Of a DNA stretch of 14,458 nucleotides, positions 1 to 7,790 are shown in pieces. The stretch spans positions 1 through 14,458 of the forward strand of contig RFIL01000095.1 in assembly GCA_003695285.1 (NCBI GenBank). The letters run 5' to 3'. This DNA is from Calditrichota bacterium (GTDB lineage: Bacteria; Calditrichota; Calditrichia; RBG-13-44-9; J075). The notes beneath the pieces were generated by a model. It worked only from the letters and a program-made list of their open reading frames with translations. It did no database searches and was not told the origin of the DNA. The translations under genes were made by a program, and so were the position numbers. Numbering within the stretch: the first letter of the stretch is position 1; every line of letters begins with the position of its first letter.

Positions 1-97
1 GGATATTCCAGGTGGGCTGGTGAAGATTAATATCTTCGATAAGATGGGCAATTTCCCGGGCATGCCCACCCGCTCCAATGATGACGATATCTTTCAT
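1..97 (-). CDS. NeuD/PglD-family sugar acyltransferase, N-terminal fragment (3' end off the window)
   Basis: Only 32 codons are present, reading from an ATG at 97-95 off the left edge. They encode a start MKDIVIIGAGGHAREIAHL, a beta strand followed by a Gly-rich turn and helix (GAGGHARE at residues 8-15). This is the hallmark of the PglD_N Rossmann-like domain that precedes a left-handed beta-helix acyltransferase in NeuD/PglD enzymes. Such enzymes transfer an acetyl or other acyl group from acyl-CoA to an amino or hydroxyl group of a nucleotide-activated sugar in the cytoplasm. The catalytic beta-helix lies outside the window, so activity cannot be judged. A GGA five bases before the ATG is the only Shine-Dalgarno-like match. 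The gene follows the upstream glycosyltransferase after 79 bases on the same strand and is probably co-transcribed. The GAGGHARE signature makes the family call fairly safe; the substrate is unknown. Confidence 0.8.
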   Translation of the reverse strand, partial: MKDIVIIGAGGHAREIAHLIEDINLHQPTWNI

Positions 98-176
98 GTT
101 CCATTATACTCTGATGTTGAGATTCGAATAAAGTCAGTCCTTTGTATACCTGGTGCCTTGTTTCACCATAAAAAAG

Positions 177-1400
177 TTAACCCCGGTTATCCTGTTCTGC
201 TAAAGAAAAGAGAAAATCACTGAACTCCCTGGAAATTTTTTCCCGGTTAAAATGTTTCCCGACGTATTCCCTGCCACTTTTCCCATGAAGTTCAATTAAC
301 GAAGGTTGGTTATAATAACCCCATACGGCTTCCGCCAATTTTGATGGATCACCGGGTGGTACGGGAATCCCACATTTTGCTTTCTCTACAACCTCCCGGA
401 TGGCTCCATCGATAGCCAGGACGATTGGTCTGCTCGCTGCCATATAATCAAATACCTTGTTTGGATAAGTCGTGTTAAAAAGAGGGATGTCTTTAAGTGT
501 GGCGAGACAGACATCTGCTGAAAAAATTATTTGAGGCATCACCTTTTTCGGTTGAGCAGGTAAAAATTTGACATTCGACAACCACTCCTCCTGACATTTA
601 GCCCGATATTCTTCAATTTTTAAACCTCCCCCCATCAGGACAAATATAATATCAGGTGCTTTTTTACGGAGTAATCGGGCCGCTTCCAAAATGGTTTCAA
701 TGTCATTAGCAATCCCAATATTACCGGCATATAAAACCACAAATTTGTTTTCCAAACCAAAACGGGCACGAAATTCCAAAGATTTCTGTTTATCCAGCTT
801 CGCAAAATCCATCATATCCACCCCGTTGGGGAAGATATGAACCTCCTTTTGAGGAACTACCTTTTTTATATGAGGCACAAAACCCGGCGAATTGGTAATA
901 ATGGCGGTTGCTCCCTTGTAGATCATTTTCTCCAGAAACTTGAACGAATAATAGACAAATGAATTGGTTACCACACCTAATTCTCTGGCAAAGTCCAACC
1001 AGAGGTCCCGGACTTCGAATACATAGGGGAGCCTTCGAAGCTTGCTGATCCAGAGACCAATAATACCTTGAAAAAGAGGTGGAGAAGTTCCCCAAACCAG
1101 ATCCACTTTATCCACACGAAGTCCTTTAAAGAAAGAATTGGCGGCAAAGGAAAGAAAGCTGAGTGCCCGATGGAAAATACTCCTGTGAATACTGCGATAA
1201 ACCTTTATATAATAAATTTGGATTCCTTCCATGACCTCTTCACTCACGTTCCGTTTTTCCCCGGTGAGATAATTCACCTCTCCGGTAATTACGGTCACTC
1301 TATGCCCCATATGAACTAAGTAACGGCACATTTCAAAATGTCGGGTTCCTCCACCTTCGGAGGGCGTGACAAAAGCTTGATGTATTAATAAAATATGCAT
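177..1400 (-). CDS. GT4-family glycosyltransferase, WbuB-like
   Basis: A 407-residue retaining GT-B glycosyltransferase expected at the cytoplasmic membrane face, adding one sugar from a nucleotide donor to a lipid-linked repeat unit. The N-terminal domain opens with MHILLIHQAF and a Gly-rich loop EGGGTRHFE (residues 15-23), the acceptor-side motif of the WbuB-like GT4 group. The C-terminal donor domain begins near YAGNIG (225-230) and contains GGG (257-259) and PNKVFDYMAASRPIV (313-327). In that motif Phe/Asp replaces the first Glu of the classical E-x7-E, as is common in this subgroup. The start is fixed by an in-frame TAA five codons upstream. No Shine-Dalgarno sequence lies in the AT-rich stretch before the ATG, which is unusual beside its neighbours. 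It follows the heparinase-family gene after 40 bases. The fold and family are clear; donor and linkage cannot be read from sequence. Confidence 0.9.
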   Translation of the reverse strand: MHILLIHQAFVTPSEGGGTRHFEMCRYLVHMGHRVTVITGEVNYLTGEKRNVSEEVMEGIQIYYIKVYRSIHRSIFHRALSFLSFAANSFFKGLRVDKVDLVWGTSPPLFQGIIGLWISKLRRLPYVFEVRDLWLDFARELGVVTNSFVYYSFKFLEKMIYKGATAIITNSPGFVPHIKKVVPQKEVHIFPNGVDMMDFAKLDKQKSLEFRARFGLENKFVVLYAGNIGIANDIETILEAARLLRKKAPDIIFVLMGGGLKIEEYRAKCQEEWLSNVKFLPAQPKKVMPQIIFSADVCLATLKDIPLFNTTYPNKVFDYMAASRPIVLAIDGAIREVVEKAKCGIPVPPGDPSKLAEAVWGYYNQPSLIELHGKSGREYVGKHFNREKISREFSDFLFSLAEQDNRG

Positions 1401-1440
1401 GCTTAAATAAAGTTAATAAAATTAGAATATCCAAGTTTCC

Positions 1441-3489
1441 TTACTTTTTCCATTCCGGCGAATTTCTTTCCCAGGGCACAGTTATTATCGTGGTAAATTC
1501 CACAGAGGAGGACGTTTTAACCGAACAATTAATCGAATAAACAGGTTTTTTCTCTCCATAATATAAGGATATCCAACCGTCAACATGCTCATCCTTATCC
1601 CATCCTCGCAATAACTCCACCTCCAGGGGTATTACTTCCTGAAATTGTTTGGCAAAAATGGCCATGGTAATTTGCTTCTGTTGAGTATGCATTTTAAAAA
1701 GGGGATGAGAGGGATTTCTGTCCCAATCCATTTGCTCCGCATCAACCTGCCAGTGAAGCGTCACAAGATGTTCCTCTCTATCATTATTTGATATCTGATC
1801 CACTATAACTAATTGTTCCGCTTCCCATCGAACAATTCTTTTATGGATGATCCCTCTTGTTAGATATCGAAAACCTTCTACAACACCTTCCAGATGACGA
1901 TCTTCCCAATTAGCCAAATTTAAACGAGCGAAACTTTTAAACAACCATTTGAACCGTCTCCACAGAAGCATTTGATCACTATTATCAATCCGGATGGTAT
2001 TATGAGATCGGGTACCCATAAAAAAGGCATGGTATCGCAATTCATCATTATAGAGGTAGCTTCCGCCATCCGGCAACAGGTTGTGTCCTTGATAAAACAA
2101 ATCCACATGGAGTTGATCCGCCTGACCAAACCGATCGGGTGGGGTTCCACATCGAAAAACTAAGAAATTGGAAGCCGATTTTCTTAAGATGTGAATTCCG
2201 GTAAATGGGAAGGAGACCGAGCGATGAGAACAATTTTCTTTTTGAGAGGGAAGGGAACCTTTTAACCAAAGCAATTCTTCATCCCAGAGACCTGGTTCAA
2301 ATAGCCTTTTATTGGAGAGGATGCCCCAAATTGAGCCCGTCACCGGTCGAAAATCCAGATAATCACAACACGTCCAGGGGGTAAAAAGGGCCCCATCATT
2401 ATTTCCCCAATTCGGTAACCTTCCGCTTGTGGGATCCATATTCATATAAAAAAATTGACCAGACAACTTCAGGGCTTGCTTCAAAGAGTCGGGTATGGTC
2501 ATTCCATTTAATTCACTTATCCGGATGAACCAGAGATAGTAATGGAGGGCTAATCGGTGATAAGTGTGAGATAGCTGACAATACCCTCCGTCAGAATAAA
2601 ATTGTTGTAATCCTTTGCCGGTAAGGATATTCCAGCCTTTTTTTTGCCATCGAGCGGAGCCGGGTAGAAATGGGAATAAGGTGCCAACGGCATAAAGTGC
2701 CAGCGCTTCTCCGATGAGATGGTTGTTTGTTACGGAATATAACGCATAATCGATATGCAGGTTAATATGATGGGTATGTAAATAAATTAATTTCAGAATC
2801 AGGTGAAAATCTGTTTCGGTTAAAACATTGCTATCCGCAAAATTGTATAGAGCAAAAATCCAGCTAAGCAAGCGAATCGCCAATTCCTGTCCGGAAGCCC
2901 AGTTCACACCAAGAGGATAAGGATTGGCCTTCCACCAGCTTTGTACTTGTTCCAGAAACCCTTGCACATAGTGATCATTTTCAGTGAGATAATACGCCCT
3001 CACCAGATAGTAAACTTGTGGGAACCGATTGACCTCCCACACCAGTTTAATATCTCCAGCTTTAGAATAAGAAATCGCCTTGCTCCAATGATATCGGTCC
3101 GGCCACAATGTGCGTTTCACTGGATTAAAATGCCAGTCAATGGGCATTCCATATTCACCAAACCAACGAGAAAAACAATAGATATCCCCTTTTAAGCTCC
3201 GTTCGGCGATATCAATGATTTTTTGCTTTTCATTATCCGGGAGTTCATTTAAAAAAGCACGAATCCGGGGGTTTTTATTATCCACAAAAAAGGGTTTTCT
3301 ATTTGCACGCCATTCATCCAGGGTAATATGGGGTTCCCATTCAAGAACGCTTTTAGCCAACGCTTGATCCAGAAAACGGAACCATCCGCTTCGCAAGGCA
3401 AATTCATAATACAGACGATAAAGAGTGCCCGTGAATCCCATCTCTGCAAATTCATGAAGGAGATAATACAGTTTCCGGTGGTACCGCAT
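1441..3489 (-). CDS. Heparinase II/III-family protein (polysaccharide lyase fold), no signal peptide
   Basis: A 682-residue protein with the two-part heparinase II/III architecture. The N-terminal half is an alpha/alpha-toroid type domain with GDIKLVWEVNR (145-155), TNNHLIGEALALY (254-266), DGGYCQLSHTYHRLALHY (300-317) and GNNDGALF (362-369). The C-terminal half is beta-rich, with ADQLHVDLFYQG (457-468), DGGSYLYND (474-482) and GTRSHNTIRIDNSDQ (492-506), the usual family signature. His and Tyr residues of the type used for uronate lyase chemistry are retained in the NNH and SHTYH segments. Characterised members cleave uronic-acid-containing glycosaminoglycans by beta-elimination. No signal peptide or membrane segment is visible at the N-terminus (MRYHRKLYYLLHEFAEMG), so it appears cytoplasmic, unlike secreted degradative lyases. 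Its ATG shares one base with the upstream stop (TGATG), implying translational coupling to the dual oxidoreductase. A role in polymer tailoring or turnover is inference. Confidence 0.88.
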   Translation of the reverse strand: MRYHRKLYYLLHEFAEMGFTGTLYRLYYEFALRSGWFRFLDQALAKSVLEWEPHITLDEWRANRKPFFVDNKNPRIRAFLNELPDNEKQKIIDIAERSLKGDIYCFSRWFGEYGMPIDWHFNPVKRTLWPDRYHWSKAISYSKAGDIKLVWEVNRFPQVYYLVRAYYLTENDHYVQGFLEQVQSWWKANPYPLGVNWASGQELAIRLLSWIFALYNFADSNVLTETDFHLILKLIYLHTHHINLHIDYALYSVTNNHLIGEALALYAVGTLFPFLPGSARWQKKGWNILTGKGLQQFYSDGGYCQLSHTYHRLALHYYLWFIRISELNGMTIPDSLKQALKLSGQFFYMNMDPTSGRLPNWGNNDGALFTPWTCCDYLDFRPVTGSIWGILSNKRLFEPGLWDEELLWLKGSLPSQKENCSHRSVSFPFTGIHILRKSASNFLVFRCGTPPDRFGQADQLHVDLFYQGHNLLPDGGSYLYNDELRYHAFFMGTRSHNTIRIDNSDQMLLWRRFKWLFKSFARLNLANWEDRHLEGVVEGFRYLTRGIIHKRIVRWEAEQLVIVDQISNNDREEHLVTLHWQVDAEQMDWDRNPSHPLFKMHTQQKQITMAIFAKQFQEVIPLEVELLRGWDKDEHVDGWISLYYGEKKPVYSINCSVKTSSSVEFTTIITVPWERNSPEWKK

Positions 3490-5651
3490 CAGATTATTTT
3501 ATCCCACATTTCTTGTAGCCCAACAAACCTTTTCTGAATTAGAGATTCCTGGACGGCAAAGGTCGCCAGGTGTACCTCAAAAATTTCTTGAAGAGGAATT
3601 GGCGCTTCTTTTTGAGAGGCAATTGCGGTTATGAATTCAGCAACTTCATTTTTATGCCCTTTATCCTGGGTTAATAATTTTTTGTGAATCGTATCCCCAA
3701 AAGATTTCAAAGTTTTAAAATTTTCAATAAGGTAAATTTTTTCTCCCCCAAAGATTTGAATCATCTCTTTGGGATATCGTTTATTACCATTCGCAAGATA
3801 ATTAATAGAAGCCTGAGAACCATTTTCAAAAGTTAACAGAATCATCACCTTGTCTTCATCTGTCTCCGGATGACCACTTGTAGAAATTGCCGCTACCTGA
3901 TTGATTCGACTTCCTGTAAGGTAATAAGCCAGGTCAATAAAATGACATGCTTCTCCAATAATTCTTCCTCCCCCCACCTGGGGATCCTGAGTCCAGTGGG
4001 AAAGGGGTAAAGCTCCGGCATTAATAGTGATGATGATGGACAGAGGTTCTGGAATGTTTGGCAAACGTTTTTTCACCAATTCTATTAACGGGGAAAACCT
4101 TCGATTAAATCCCACCATGAGTTTAGGAGAAGTATGGTTTTGAAAAAATTGATATAATTCCTTCAACTCCTCGAGAGAAATCGCCAGAGGTTTTTCTACA
4201 AAAACATGTTTTTCATTTTGGAGAGCTTTCAATGTCAGGGAAGCATGTGAGGCATGGCGGGTAGCGATAAAAACAGTATTCACTTCAGGAGAAGTGAGCA
4301 CATAGTCTTTATCAGAAGTGACTTCCTTAAAGCCAAAGCGCTTTCCAACAATGGATGCACTAAATCCATCCGACGCCGAGAGAATTCTCAAATCACAGGA
4401 AGTTGCTTTTAATGCCGGTAACAACACCCCTTTGGCAAAATTTCCTGCACCAATAAAACCAACCTGAACCGGTTGTTTTTGGGTAATGTTTTTTTTCTCG
4501 GAGGTCGCAGGAAATAAGGGTAGTGTTTTGGTTCGGGTTTTGGAAGAGGGGGCATACTCCAGTATAATTCCTAAAGGGGATTCTTTTTCCAGGGCATTAT
4601 ATGCACGATGAACATCGTTGAAATCAAATCGGTGAGAAATGAGGGGTTGTAAAGAGAGTTTTCCTGCTGAAACCAAAAAGAGAAACGTCTCCATGTTTCT
4701 TTTTGCTGTCCACCTCACGTAAGGTAAAGGGTAATCAATTCCCTTTTCTTCATATAACGGGTCATAGCGACCGGGGCCATAAGAACAGGAAACTTGAAAG
4801 GAGATCTCTTTTTCATAGAACAAATTCCGGGGAGCTTGAATGGGTACCACTCCCACCAGGACAATCTTACCTCGTTTCCGACACATTTCCGCACTAAGAG
4901 GAAGAATATCCGCACTGCTGGAGGAAGCAGTTATGAGAATTCCATCGGCACCGATGGAATGAGTAAGGGAGTTAACTTTAGCAAGGTCATCCTCCTTATT
5001 TCCGGAGAGAAAGGCTTCCACACCGAATTGACGGGCAAGAGTAACCCTCGATTCATCAATATCAAATCCGATTACTTTAACCCCTTGTGCCTGTAAGAGT
5101 TGAACAGCCAGTTGACCTAATAATCCTAACCCGATGACAACAATGGTTTCCCCCATACTCGGTTTTAACAAACGAATTCCTTCCAGTGCAATGGCCCCCA
5201 ACACGGCGAAAGCCGCCTCTTCATCTAAAACATTATCCGGAATTTTTGCGGCTAATGTCCAGGGCACTTTCACAAATTCTGCATGAGGCCCATTAGAAAC
5301 AACCCGATCTCCTTCCTTAAATCCTGAAGTTAAGTTCCCGGTCTCGATGACTCGACCGACATTGCTATACCCCAGGGGGGTAGGCTCATTTAACTTTGTT
5401 TTTACCGCGTTCAATGTCGTAATTAATCCATCGGTCTTAATTTTCTGTAGAACCTGTTTAACCTTCTCTGGCTGTTTCCTTGCCTTGTTCACAAACGAAG
5501 ATTTCCCAAATTCTATGAGGGTCCTTTCGGTACCAATCGAGATTAATGAACAGGTGGATTCAACAACAAGACTTACCGGATCACAAGTCGGCACCGGAGC
5601 CTCTATTAACTGAATTTCTCCTGTTTTAAAAGTTTGAATTAACTGTTTCAT
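3489..5651 (-). CDS. Bi-domain oxidoreductase: MDR/alcohol-dehydrogenase-like domain fused to Gfo/Idh/MocA domain
   Basis: A 720-residue fusion of two complete NAD(P)-dependent modules. Residues 1-365 form a medium-chain dehydrogenase: a GroES-like part, then a Rossmann part with GLGLLG (174-179) and the acidic FDID (196-199) expected to bind the cofactor ribose. The usual catalytic-zinc motifs (CGxD and GHE) are absent; the corresponding stretches read SLISIGTE (35-42) and LGYSNVGRV (93-101). Residues 395-720 form a Gfo/Idh/MocA unit with GFIGAGNFA (398-406), VEKPLA (485-490) and GEACHFIDL (566-574), the last two being the usual catalytic-region motifs. A linker rich in Lys, Thr and Pro (about 368-394) joins them. 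Such fusions recur in surface-polysaccharide loci and are presumed to act on a nucleotide sugar, but I know of no settled reaction. The start is supported by AGGAAAG upstream. It overlaps the heparinase-family gene by one base. Confidence 0.9.
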   Translation of the reverse strand: MKQLIQTFKTGEIQLIEAPVPTCDPVSLVVESTCSLISIGTERTLIEFGKSSFVNKARKQPEKVKQVLQKIKTDGLITTLNAVKTKLNEPTPLGYSNVGRVIETGNLTSGFKEGDRVVSNGPHAEFVKVPWTLAAKIPDNVLDEEAAFAVLGAIALEGIRLLKPSMGETIVVIGLGLLGQLAVQLLQAQGVKVIGFDIDESRVTLARQFGVEAFLSGNKEDDLAKVNSLTHSIGADGILITASSSSADILPLSAEMCRKRGKIVLVGVVPIQAPRNLFYEKEISFQVSCSYGPGRYDPLYEEKGIDYPLPYVRWTAKRNMETFLFLVSAGKLSLQPLISHRFDFNDVHRAYNALEKESPLGIILEYAPSSKTRTKTLPLFPATSEKKNITQKQPVQVGFIGAGNFAKGVLLPALKATSCDLRILSASDGFSASIVGKRFGFKEVTSDKDYVLTSPEVNTVFIATRHASHASLTLKALQNEKHVFVEKPLAISLEELKELYQFFQNHTSPKLMVGFNRRFSPLIELVKKRLPNIPEPLSIIITINAGALPLSHWTQDPQVGGGRIIGEACHFIDLAYYLTGSRINQVAAISTSGHPETDEDKVMILLTFENGSQASINYLANGNKRYPKEMIQIFGGEKIYLIENFKTLKSFGDTIHKKLLTQDKGHKNEVAEFITAIASQKEAPIPLQEIFEVHLATFAVQESLIQKRFVGLQEMWDKII

Positions 5652-5654
5652 TTT

Positions 5655-5661
5655 CTTTCCT
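5655..5661 (-). promoter_or_regulatory. Ribosome binding site of the bi-domain oxidoreductase
   Basis: The minus strand reads AGGAAAG here, with six bases between the AGGA core and the ATG at 5651. It is one of the best Shine-Dalgarno matches in the window and confirms the chosen start, after a 73-base spacer behind the propeller gene. Confidence 0.75.
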
Positions 5662-5724
5662 AATCATACCGATTGTTACAACTATTTATTATCCCCGGTT
5701 AAATATCCCGGATGGGATCTCATA

Positions 5725-7773
5725 TTAAAATTGCTTTTCGAATCGATACAAGAGCCCCAATTTTGTGATGGCATAAATATACTCGTCGAGTTTCGCAAGG
5801 GAAACAATTTCATCTTTTTGATTGGGTAACTGCACTTTCTTAACCAACTCTAACTCTTTGTTGTACACCTCAAAACGTTTATCAAAACAGATGTAATAAT
5901 ATCGTTCATCTTTCAGGATACTCACAATTAAATTATCTTCACCCTCAAAATTTAGCGTGGTTACGGGAGAGTTGATATTAAAGGCGTTTAAGTTATACAT
6001 AAACAGTTGATGCCCCAGACCCACCAGGAGCTTTTCACCATCTGGAAGGATGGTATTGGGTCTTAATTTCCAGGACCATTTCCGATGAATCTCTCCCATT
6101 TCTCTTATCTGTATGGAATCCGGGTTAACTACTGACATTTGGAAGAAGGTTACTTCCTTTTTACGGTTATAACTTATCCCATATAAAAAGGGAGCAGAAT
6201 AGGCCAGAGCAACGAAACGAATGGGGTTGTGTAATGTTTGAGCATTGTACTTTATGGGTTTTAGATGGGATATCTCCTCCTCTGAGTGCAATCTCATCTC
6301 CGCCAAAACTGCATCGGGTGTCATCTTATTAAGTGCTTTCTCCCCTGAACCGATAAAAATTCTATCGGTAGTTTCATCAACTGCAAGAGAGGTAATCCTG
6401 GAATGAATTCTGTTTATCTCCTCAGGAATTGACAGTTCCAGAGTCCGCCAGGAATTCTGAGTGGTATTTAAAATCCGGAGTTTTGCCGGGAACTCACCAC
6501 CATAACAACCAAATAGCATATATTCCTTAAACGGTAAAATCACATCGGCCTGAGCATGTACTAACTTTCCATTATCAGTTAAAACTGTTAAAATATCGGG
6601 TTTTTGAAATGAATACATAAAACCTATCCAATAAGTACTCAGATACAATTTCCCATCCGGCCCGGGGGCCAGCGATTGCAATTTTGCCCCTACCGAAGAA
6701 CTCTTCACATCCCGGACAACAATTCTGCCAGTGGTTTCATCCCGGGGATTGATGATTCGAAATTCTTTTATCCCAATTTCATCTGTGGACTCATAACCAC
6801 CGGGGGTAACACCCAGAATCAATTGTTGATTACCGATCTTAACTTTTCCAAACATCTTGTAGGGTTGGTAAGTACGCTTTACATATTCAATTCGATTTTC
6901 CTCTATATTATATTTCCGGCTATCTAAATAGAGATAGCCGTCAAATGGAACCATCCGAGAGTACGAATAATTACCGGATATCCGGATGAGCCTGTAATTT
7001 TCCTCTGTAGGGTTTTCAATTTTAAACATAGGGTCAGGAAGCGATTTGATCATAGCATACAAATTTTCCCCGTCAGTGCTCATGCTAAAAACTAAGCTAT
7101 TGACTTTTAAATCAATCACTTCATCCATAACCTTCCGCTTGCGGGTATCAAACTTCAAAATTTTTCCGGTCTCTGTTCCAATGAATAGGATGTCATCGAT
7201 GAGTTCGGTTGCATAAGTATAGTTAGCTTTCACCAAAGGGAAGTGGATAACTTTTACTTTATGATTGGTAAGGTTAAATTCGACAATTTTTGCCGGATCC
7301 CCACTTTTCCCATGATAACATCCCCAATAGATATAATTTCCTGACCGCTGAGGGTAAAGTAAATAACTGATCTCTTCATACCAGGGAATATTAATCCGTT
7401 CATCCGGGAGTATTTCTGTCTGATTTATTTTCTCATCGACATTATTGAAGAGATAAATATTTCTTCCCCAGGTGGTGCCCACAACTAATTGGTCTCTATC
7501 TTCAATATAGATCAAAGACCCGGCACACTCCCCCACTTTATCTTCCTGATGGAGCCGGAAGCGATCAATCAATCGAGTGGGTGATAAAAGGTTCAGCTCA
7601 TAAATATGACCATCCGGCACAGTTGCCAGGTATACCCGGTTGCCATTTTGGGTATACCCAACACTGGTAAAATCAAATTCTCGATAAGGATGCACGACTA
7701 TAGGAAACTTCTGGGGGAAGATATTAACAGAAATTAACAAGAGGAAAAGAAACATCAGGTTATTTGAACGCAT
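5725..7773 (-). CDS. Secreted beta-propeller-like protein of unknown function
   Basis: A 682-residue protein I cannot assign to a named family. Residues 1-21 look like a cleavable signal peptide: basic start, hydrophobic core MFLFLLLISVNIF, then PQ. There is no lipobox Cys, so it is probably exported as a soluble protein. The remainder is a series of beta-strand blocks of propeller type, each ending in an aromatic-rich strand: DGHIYELN (54-61), TTWGRNIYLFN (100-110), TETGKILKFD (200-209), STYWIGFMYSF (379-389), LGHQLFMYNL (586-595), KLGLLYRFE (671-679). Two halves look related: GCYHGKSGDPAKI (151-163) matches GCYGGEFPAKL (422-432), and IGTETGK (198-204) corresponds to IGSGEKA (474-480), each offset by about 270-276 residues. 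GAGGAA seven bases before the ATG supports the start. Placed between glycosyltransferase and oxidoreductase genes, it may bind or process the exported polymer; this is only inference. Confidence 0.75.
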   Translation of the reverse strand: MRSNNLMFLFLLLISVNIFPQKFPIVVHPYREFDFTSVGYTQNGNRVYLATVPDGHIYELNLLSPTRLIDRFRLHQEDKVGECAGSLIYIEDRDQLVVGTTWGRNIYLFNNVDEKINQTEILPDERINIPWYEEISYLLYPQRSGNYIYWGCYHGKSGDPAKIVEFNLTNHKVKVIHFPLVKANYTYATELIDDILFIGTETGKILKFDTRKRKVMDEVIDLKVNSLVFSMSTDGENLYAMIKSLPDPMFKIENPTEENYRLIRISGNYSYSRMVPFDGYLYLDSRKYNIEENRIEYVKRTYQPYKMFGKVKIGNQQLILGVTPGGYESTDEIGIKEFRIINPRDETTGRIVVRDVKSSSVGAKLQSLAPGPDGKLYLSTYWIGFMYSFQKPDILTVLTDNGKLVHAQADVILPFKEYMLFGCYGGEFPAKLRILNTTQNSWRTLELSIPEEINRIHSRITSLAVDETTDRIFIGSGEKALNKMTPDAVLAEMRLHSEEEISHLKPIKYNAQTLHNPIRFVALAYSAPFLYGISYNRKKEVTFFQMSVVNPDSIQIREMGEIHRKWSWKLRPNTILPDGEKLLVGLGHQLFMYNLNAFNINSPVTTLNFEGEDNLIVSILKDERYYYICFDKRFEVYNKELELVKKVQLPNQKDEIVSLAKLDEYIYAITKLGLLYRFEKQF

Positions 7774-7780
7774 CGCTCAG

Positions 7781-7786
7781 TTCCTC
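7781..7786 (-). promoter_or_regulatory. Ribosome binding site of the propeller gene
   Basis: The minus strand reads GAGGAA seven bases before the ATG at 7773, inside the 17-base gap after the glycosyltransferase stop. It supports the start that includes the signal peptide. Confidence 0.75.
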
Positions 7787-7790
7787 AGAA

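Noticed and set aside
98..176. TATAAT on the minus strand just before the NeuD/PglD-like start, considered as a promoter -10 box
   Set aside because: It ends five bases before the ATG, and no -35-like hexamer is at the right distance, so it is probably chance in AT-rich DNA. A TGGTG/CACCA hairpin in the same gap is likewise too short to interpret.
20..223. Plus-strand open frame of 67 codons at the left edge
   Set aside because: It lies over the NeuD/PglD-like start and the end of the glycosyltransferase gene on the other strand and shows no family motif; it is a shadow frame.
790..1319. Two frames inside the first glycosyltransferase (101 codons minus, 83 codons plus)
   Set aside because: Both fall inside a strongly supported GT4 gene in other frames, and their translations have no recognisable domain.
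4703..5096. Overlapping plus-strand frames of 64 and 100 codons inside the oxidoreductase gene
   Set aside because: They are antisense to conserved dehydrogenase motifs and have no independent support.
5705..5718. Small hairpin after the propeller gene (ATCCC, four-base loop, GGGAT) considered as a terminator
   Set aside because: The stem is only five pairs and the downstream minus-strand sequence has no real T-tract, so it is too weak to call a terminator.
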